64,000 nt of DNA, from positions 34,882,819 to 34,946,818 of the forward strand of contig OX419335.1 in NCBI GenBank assembly GCA_948470475.1, in the 5' to 3' direction. Every line of letters starts with the position of its first letter. Positions within the stretch are counted from its first letter, which is position 1. The notes under the pieces are model-generated. The model was not told where the DNA came from. It was given only the letters and a program-made list of their open reading frames with translations, and did no database searches. Positions 56,597-64,000 of this stretch are shown here, piece after piece. This stretch comes from Galaxea fascicularis (taxonomy: Eukaryota; Cnidaria; Anthozoa; Scleractinia; Euphylliidae). The position numbers and the translations under genes are program-made.

Positions 56597-59500
56597 ATGT
56601 TTACAGGTGGAGATGATACAGTTACGCTCGAGAAGCGTGCAGTTGAAGCGGAAGAGACGATCTCCCTTCTTCAGTCTCAGTTGATGCTTTTGAAGAAAGC
56701 AGCAGGTAAGTCTTATACTGCTTAAAAATTATGGTCAGCTTGTGCAATGCAATGGGATGCGGTTTGATAGAAGACGACCGATGGAAGGAATTAGTTTGTG
56801 ATACTTGACTTATTTCATATTTTGATGTTATATTTTAACGACAGTAAGTCCAGTTAAAAAAAAAAGTTGGCTGTGTCTGTACGTCGATGTCCGGTTTCGC
56901 TTTTGCTCTAAAATCTGTGGAACGAACGCGCTATACGAGCGGGGAATCCGCGAGCCGGTAGTTTCGTGGGCGCCTGTTACGAGTGAAAAGAGGGACTGCA
57001 AGGTTCTGAGTCCCAGCACTCTATCTTTCCCATGCATAAATGCATTTTGAGCTACATGTGTGAAGGTTATGAATGTGCACTCTGCAGGCCACAAGCAAAC
57101 TGAATCCAATTCTTTATTCTTTAATGTTCTCAGTAATAACTGTTATTATTTTTTTTACTTGCATTTAACATTATTATTTCCTGAATTTATTAATTGTGCT
57201 TTATCATTTAGAGAGAAAAACCGAGTCAGTTGGAATAAAGGTTTGTTCATTATCTTCATTGGTGAAGTTGTTACAGTAAGTCTAGTCAGCAAGTAAGCTT
57301 TCTTACCCAGTTGTCAAACAGCATTCTTGCTGCTTGCTTTGTTTACTGATCAAGAGTAAGAGACCACAAAACTCCCAGGTTGTTTTCAGTTCAAGCCCTG
57401 GCTACTTTGATAGATAAGGGGGTTTCTAAAGAAACTGGGGTGCCATGTTGGTGGGAAAGTAGTACACACAAATCTGGTTTTATCAATGGAGTTTGTAATG
57501 TAAATTGACCACCGTACAGGGATTCTAAAAACTGACGTTTCAAGCATTAGCCCTTCGTCAGAGCAAATCCAATACTTTGATAGATAAACTGTTCTGTACT
57601 TTAATAGAATGATACACTTTGATGTTTTTCATATCCCACATTTCGCATAAACTAGCTCTTTAATACTTTCACTAATTCTCAAAGATTTAGTGATTAGCAA
57701 TGGCTTATTTTTATTAACATCTGGATTTTACCTGTTTTGATTATGGTGACAATACCATCTACTTGTATTGAGGGAGATTTTTAATCACTAACAGTTACAC
57801 TGTGCTCTAGTAACGTTGTTCATTTAATTCTTACATACAGTACATGTATTAAGAGCTGGATACAAGCTGCTCTCAAAATTACAGGACAAACAACATTGAA
57901 ATGCTACTATACAAGTCATGACATCTATTCATTATTTTTTTTTTTTGCCATACCACAAACATTACAGAAAACATGACAGAACATAGAATTACAGGGCAAA
58001 AGATATAAATGGTGATGAGACCCACAGTGTAAATGAAACCACAAGTCTAATAGGTTTTTTCACATAATTGCAAGAGTGAATGTTACTAGGGGAACCCCCT
58101 GCTGTAGGAGATTGACTGTGTTTTACTACAGTGTAAAAACATTTGAAGTTGAGTACCAGTAGATTTCCTGTATGTTGCCTTGAAGGATTATATTTCAGCT
58201 CTCAAGCAAGAAAATGAGAGTCTGAGGGGAGAAGCTGAGAAACTGAAAGCAGAACTGGAATACTGGGAGGTTAGGAATGGACGTAAGTATTAGTCTAATA
58301 TAGTTGTTACAGGTTAAATTTGATCTCAGGTCATTTTTGAGTTAACCTAGGTCAAAATGAAATTCCTTTGTCTCCTAACCCTAATTATTCATGAGAAGAG
58401 AAAGGAATTTCATTTTGACGTAGGTTAAATCAAAAATGACCTGAGATCAAATTTAACCTGTAACATAGTTTTAGCAGTTATAGCTCTGTCACAGTTAACC
58501 CTTTTAAAAACCCGAAGATGAAAATTTAAACTTTCATTTGTTACCCCACACATTTCCAGTACAGTTTGTAGAAATAGTGGGGAGAAGTTATAATATCAAG
58601 CAATCTTGAGTGATCCCGTCCTTAATTCTTGTGACCAGTCTGTTTTATAAAGCTCTGAAATTACAAGGTGAAATGTGATGCAGCTGTGACCTTTGGTTGT
58701 TATTGGAATCCAGGACCTGGGTACCGAAACACAGTATCTGCCTTTGCCGTTAAGGTTTTGAAAAGGGCAAACCAAAGAAATCTAAAGCCACATCCACACA
58801 AGCAAATTTTCTGTGACAACTTTTCTTTGATGTCCGTTTTTCAGCAAATGAATTTTGTTGCATAAAATTGAGGCAAATTTTCTTGTGTACACATCAGCAA
58901 ATAATCACAATTAATAAAAATTGTCACACAAGGCTGTGCTCTACCAAAAGTAGTTGGGCACCCAAAATCTCTAAACCTATGAAATCCAGGACACCCTTCC
59001 TAGTCACCCGAAGACAAATAAGTCGCCAGGGGTGACTGGGCACCTCTAGAGCACATATCTGTCACAGATAAAAAGTTGTCACAGAAAAATTTGCTTGTGT
59101 GGATGTGGCTTAGGGGTCAACCCACCTATAGATTCTATACCTTCCTATTAAATATTCAAATATTAACAAAACCCCTGCTGACCTTTAAAAATACTCTTTG
59201 CCTTTCACTGTATTTTGTTTTAATGAATTTGTTGTATAACTCAGTGTTAAAAGGGTGTTTCTGAAGAAACTGAAAACAAATTTTGGTATTATCATCATCA
59301 CATATTCACACAGTCATTTTTATTTCTGTATGCTAATCAACTGTTGTTAATAGATTATTTTACTTCTGGCGATGGCTGTGGAAACTGTCTAAATATGTCT
59401 TGTTTTCTTAAAGTTATTAACAGTGAGGCGATAAGGTAATAATATTGATTAGCCATGCTGATATCAGGCTTAGTTAAAGCATCCTGATTTTTTTCCTCTC

Positions 59501-62500
59501 AGTGAAACAAGTGTCTCTCCCAAACTTAAAACCACCATCATCTTCCGAAGTACAAGGAAGGGTGGGTGTTAAGTCAGCTGAGCCAGCAGAGGTTAAACCT
59601 GAAGTGGTGAAAAAAGAGGAGAAGCCAGCTGAAAGGAAACCAAAGAAGGCGAAAGCAGAGAAGAAAGCAAAAGAGAAGAATACCAGTGGTGGAGGTACAA
59701 GATATGTGGCTCACTTATTAACCATTTAAACCCTAAGATGAAAATTTAGATATGTTTGTCATTTGTTGCTGCTACACATTTCCTATAGAATTAGTGGGGA
59801 GGAGTTGTTGAAATATCAAGTAAATTCATCATGATTGACCCTGTCCTTAATTCTCGTGACTACTCTGTTGATATTAGAAGGAGAAATTTGATGCTGATCA
59901 GTATTTTGTGTGCGAATTACTTTAAAAAGCTGCTCTTTCACATTTTTTAATTTTTTGGTTTTGAGTTTATTATCCCAGTTAGTGAATAATGTTTTCATTT
60001 TAAACTAAACAAAGAAAAAAGCTTTGAAATTAGCGAGGTAAGAAAGTGATATCACACGCGGATTTGGATTGCCAATGATACCTGTTGATATGTTTTCAAT
60101 TTGCATTGGTTTTCATCGAGAGGGTTAAAGTCTATCAGGCAATTTAAGTGGGATAAATGAGGCAATACATAGTTTTTAGGAACAGTTTCTCTAATGACTT
60201 TTATATTTTCCCCCTACTTACGGTTTTAAAACTATACCAAAGATTTAAAAATTATCACATTACCCGCACCTTCCTATAACCCGCACCAACAACTGTTAGC
60301 GGAAAAATTAACACATTACCCGCGGGTAATCGCCCGGAAATTACGGTAGGGTTTAAAGGGTCACTGTAGTGTTACACTGTATTAGCTGGTCCATGCTGCG
60401 ATTTGTTTTTGTTTGTATTTTCATATAGCACTTCCAGTTCTTGCTCACAGTTATACAAAAACCCATTGTTAATACTTAACATGATTAACAGCTGGAAGCA
60501 AAGTAGTGGTTCAACTCTTGATATAGTCTTTATCGTTTTGTTTTCATGTGAAATGTCTGTTTATGTAGTGAAATTATGTTCCTTGTGTGGAGTATGTTTT
60601 TCAGTAGATTTGCGTGAAGTCTCTTATTTTTTGCTCCATACAGGCTTTTTAGTTTGCAAATTATTGTTTTACAAGTTACATTTCCCAAATTTCCCAAAAC
60701 TCTCCCAAACTAGCTGCTGGGAGCTTATGTGTATACCTGCATGATCCGTACACAAAATAACAGCCTTTGATTTCTGCTGTTTACTGCTCATTGATTGCTT
60801 GGCATTTCTCCTTTCCTTCTCCAGAACAGCCTACCAGCGTGGAACCAGATGTCCATCATGTTGACTTCCGTGTTGGTAAAATTTTGACAGCAAAGAAACA
60901 CCCTGATGCAGATACACTGTTTGTGGAAGAAAGTGAGTTTATGTTGAGTACAGCAGAGCTCCACCTTTTACTGCAACTCATTGTATCGTGCATTGTTGAT
61001 GAGTGTTCAGTGGTTGTAAAATTAATGTTAGTTTGTACATGTGTTGTTTTCAGTTGATGTAGGAGAGGAATCTCCCAGAACAGTTTGTAGTGGCCTGGTG
61101 GGCTCTGTTCAGTTGGAGGAGCTTCAGGTTAGACTTGTTTTCTTTGCTGCTACATGCAGGTAAAAGCAGTGAATGATGTGTATCATACTTCATGGCATCT
61201 AATGTCTCGGAATTGTTACACTTTTGTTTTCGCTTTGAATATAAAAGGATGCAAAGAATGCCGACGTGTGTTTTGCATACGGTTTTTCTTGAAAATAAAG
61301 CAGAAATTTGTGCAAAAAAACACAGAGTAATGTTTTTCTACTGAATCAAAGGCCACATGCAAAAATTCAACTCATTTGGACGACATTTTAAAAACGGTCA
61401 AAATCGTCACTTATGCCCTTCTTCCACTGAGCCCTTCAATTGGGAAAAAATAGTTCAAGCGATTTGATTGACTCCTGAGTAGGCCAGATTTCCTTGTAAA
61501 TTTTCTTTGCCTGGTGATTCTCGCAAGTACAGCAACGAAACTCATAGCGAAACCTTTTCTCTCAATAATAGCTGCATTTAAGTGAGACGAAAATATCTCG
61601 ACCTTTAAAAATTAGGAATGACAAGGAATGTTCAGGTAATGGGTTCTATTGTTTTTGAGAGGAAGAACATGCCAAACTGTACAACTTCCGTTGCAATGCA
61701 GTTCTTTCTTAATTTCTATTTCAATAAAAAGCCATATGATAAATAACTTATCAACCCCATCTGTTCGGTCATTACTGGGAAATCTCAGAACTCGGCATTG
61801 GTAATTGACTGTGCTATCACTCGGTCAATACATCAATGCATCAGTAATCTGAGATTTCCCTGTAATGACCTCACTCTCAGTTAATAAGTAGTAACAGCAC
61901 CATCCACAGCACAGGCAAATTTTTTTCTTTCAAAGTTTTGTCTCAGTCACTTTTCTGGACTGAGACGGTCATTCTCAACACTAATCAATGAATGTTTCTT
62001 TGCAGGTGATATCTATTTTAGAGTACAACTCTGATTTCTATACCGCATTCCAGACTGACAACTACTGCTTTAGACCATTCTTGTGACAGGGGCACTTTCT
62101 CTGGTATATCTAATTTGTGAGATTACCCTTTCCCACCCAACCCCCCCCCCCCTCCTAACCCATCCCCTCCCCACTACCATGATACCTTGAGTCACTGTGG
62201 AGCATAAATATTGAGCATCGGTAAGGATTTAGTGCTTTAGATTTCATATTTAAGACCTTCATTTATTTTTTTTATGAGTGACAGTCCTCTACAGTAACCT
62301 GCAAGCAAGCTGTCTACTGGGGTCTTGCATGAGGTTAAATTCCGGCAACTTGAGCTGTCACAGTGGATTCAGACAGGATTCAGATCTATAACTTCGTGAT
62401 ACTTGACGTGTATTGCTCCCAAAAACTCAAGCCAAATGCGAGCTTGTTTAGTTTTAAACTTCTTCTTTTGCCCTCCAGGATCGCGTGGTGATAGTGATGT

Positions 62501-63819
62501 GTAACTTGAAGCCAGTCAAGTAAGAAATTACGATATCCTAGGTTCTTATTGTGGACCGTATCTAAGAAATATTCTGCATAAGCTGCAAAGGGCATTGTGT
62601 GTTCGTTTCAAAATAATTATTTTGTTTCAAATAGTGTTGATTAAGGACACAAAACAAGCCAAAATTATGTGTACTGTATTCTGTATTCTGTATTTCGGTT
62701 TGCAAGTTTTGAGAGAATGCGAGATTTTTTTTTTGAAACCCAAAAGGACTACGTGTATGTATCACATATGCAAATTATGTTAGCTCCTCAGCGATTTAAA
62801 TGTAGGAGGTCAGTTTTTCTAATTTTGTTGGACGAGATTTCCCAACGTAGGGGGCGTAGCACGCCAGACAGTCCGTAGTTTTTTTCGTTGTACGAGCGCA
62901 TGCTGTGTTTTCTGACTTTACACGCTTTCGACGCTTCGCGCTTCATGGGTCCTCTTTCCCAGGGATTCGTACCCGGTGGGGCAGGTGTGGGGTTATTTGT
63001 CCTCTTGTTTTGCAATAGTGGCTTGGGGAAGTCATCATAAGGCGATTTTAGGTAGGTTTGATTTTAAAATACAATCATTTTTATTTTTCGCAGAATGAGA
63101 GGCATAACATCACAAGCCATGGTGATGTGTTCATCGACAGAAGACGGAAAGACATTTGAGTTGCTGGATGCTCCGGATGGCAGTGTTGCTGGTGACAGAG
63201 TAACATTTGAAGGTTACCCTGGAGATCCTGATAATCAGTTGAACCCCAAGAAAAAGGTGGATACAGCCATTGGTTTACTCGATAGCGTTAATGGGTGGTA
63301 TTTTGCAAAACATTTTCGCCCATTTTTGGCCGAGTTTCAATTATTGAGAGTTGTAGGAACCAAACCAGGATTACCATAGGTGATAGATACCATCTTCAGT
63401 TTCGTTAGAAGTATCGCTTTCGGTAACTGTCATAAAGAGGCACCTTTTTAACCACGAAAATGGCTATACTTTTTCTGGCTTGTAGGCGTAAGTCTCGTTT
63501 CGCCTATTATACTTGAAATGTTACATGCCATTTAGTAGTCGCCCTCATAGATAATACCTGTACACTCTTCTAATCGTAATATTCTTCGCTTTATTTCCTT
63601 AATTTTTTGTCCTACTTGAGGTGGTTTGTTTATTTGAGATGCTTTACTTACTTGGAGATTGTATACCTCCCATTTTTTCTTTGGCAGATTTGGGAACAAG
63701 TGAAGCCTCATCTGCGTACAAGCGATGCCGGGGTGGCGTGTTACAAGGATGTGGCTTTTACTGTACCTGGAAAGGGCGTGTGTACATCTCGCACGCTGAA
63801 AAACGCTCAAATTTCTTAA
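56597..63819 (+). CDS. AIMP1: AIMP1 (p43/EMAP II precursor), multi-tRNA-synthetase complex scaffold
   Basis: Binds tRNA and helps hold arginyl- and glutaminyl-tRNA synthetases in the cytosolic complex. Eight exons join in phase: 56597-56705, 58199-58282, 59503-59694, 60825-60932, 61054-61127, 62479-62519, 63094-63256, 63688-63819, giving 300 aa (human 312). The N-terminus is a coiled coil (residues ~8-62, LEKRAVEAEETISLLQSQLM and LKQENESLRGEAEKLKAELE), followed by a Lys-rich linker to about 128, then the tRNA-binding OB fold (VDFRVGKILTAKKHPDADTL, SPRTVCSGLV, VVIVMCNLKPVKMRG) and the EMAP II C-terminal half (LNPKKKIWEQVKPHL, GKGVCTSRTLKNAQIS). The start is the ATG matching the family N-terminus; an upstream in-frame ATG at 56489 falls in the shared promoter. 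ATTAAA at 63861 is a likely poly(A) signal. Confidence 0.95.
57403..57587 (-). mobile_element. Hammerhead-like short repeat with 15-bp target-site duplication
   Basis: TACTTTGATAGATAA occurs exactly at 57403-57417 and 57573-57587, bracketing a 155-bp insert that matches one arm of 33151-33408. On the minus strand the insert starts TTGGATTTGCT and contains CTGACGA, a short hairpin, GAAA and CGTC. In AIMP1 intron 1. A further degraded start of the repeat (GTTTCTGAAGAAACTG) lies at 59250. Confidence 0.8.
58303..58467. mobile_element. Foldback element, family C, copy 3
   Basis: Arms TTGTTACAGGTTAAATTTGA and TCAAATTTAACCTGTAACAT pair over about 70 bp, through TTTGTCTCCTAACCCTAATT at the centre. 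It starts 20 bp after AIMP1 exon 2. Confidence 0.8.
58783..59112. mobile_element. MITE with TAAGCCACATCCACACAAGC termini, with nested insert
   Basis: TAAAGCCACATCCACACAAG and the right end CTTGTGTGGATGTGGCTTA are near-perfect inverted repeats extending into AATTTTCTGTGACAACTTTT. Inside, TGTGCTCTACC (about 58933) and CTCTAGAGCACA (about 59055) bound a second, smaller inverted-repeat insert. Confidence 0.8.
61747..61888. mobile_element. Inverted-repeat element in AIMP1 intron 5
   Basis: GGTCATTACTGGGAAATCTC is mirrored by GAGATTTCCCTGTAATGACC, with weaker pairing of ACTTATCAA and AGTTAATAAGT at the ends. About 142 bp, non-coding. Confidence 0.7.
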
Positions 63820-64000
63820 GCATCATGATGCGCTTATGTTAGAATAAGATCAAGTTTAAAATTAAAGTCATGACTGTCATGTTGTAGTGTTGACCTGATT
63901 CTCAGTGTTTTAATAACGTCTGTTGTGGTTTTGTTTCCTGTATACATGTCGGTGGGAGACCAGTCAACAACGGTTACGGAGACCACGCCCCGCTCACTTT

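Overview
The window looks like nuclear DNA of an anthozoan cnidarian, probably a coral or anemone. This is inferred from animal gene families with many short exons and GT-AG introns, AT-rich introns packed with short inverted-repeat elements, and tRNA-derived SINEs. No bacterial or viral replicon features are present. The species cannot be named from the sequence.

Layout. (1) About 1-19824, plus strand: most of an OCA2/P-protein-like membrane transporter gene; its 5' end lies outside the window. (2) 19825-23300: no supported gene; two inverted-repeat elements and a tRNA-like repeat. (3) 23300-26230, minus strand: a tandem segmental duplication carrying two copies of a two-exon gene for a small single-pass membrane protein of unknown function. 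The first copy has an early stop codon, and the conserved tail is still readable behind it. (4) 26600-29130: a tRNA-derived SINE and a decayed non-LTR retrotransposon. (5) 29634-51566, plus strand: a complete TSC1 (hamartin) gene of 17 coding exons, predicted 1087 aa. Its intron 9 holds a full-length, apparently intact Ngaro-like tyrosine-recombinase retrotransposon (38178-43295) in antisense. (6) 51567-55440: repeats only. (7) 55756-56328, minus strand: an intronless HDDC2-like nucleotidase, head-to-head across 268 bp with (8) 56597-63819, plus strand: a complete eight-exon AIMP1 gene (300 aa), a scaffold protein of the multi-tRNA-synthetase complex.

The host genes are not an operon and act in unrelated processes: membrane transport, mTORC1 control, nucleotide clean-up and tRNA-synthetase assembly. 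HDDC2 and AIMP1 probably share a promoter region. The rest is a dense population of mobile elements: at least seventeen inverted-repeat (MITE or foldback) elements, several SINEs, three LINE remnants, and a short repeat with a hammerhead-ribozyme-like core, one copy of which has a 15-bp target-site duplication. The points most worth following up are the intact Ngaro-like element with perfect split direct repeats, the hammerhead-like repeat, and the unnamed duplicated membrane-protein genes.
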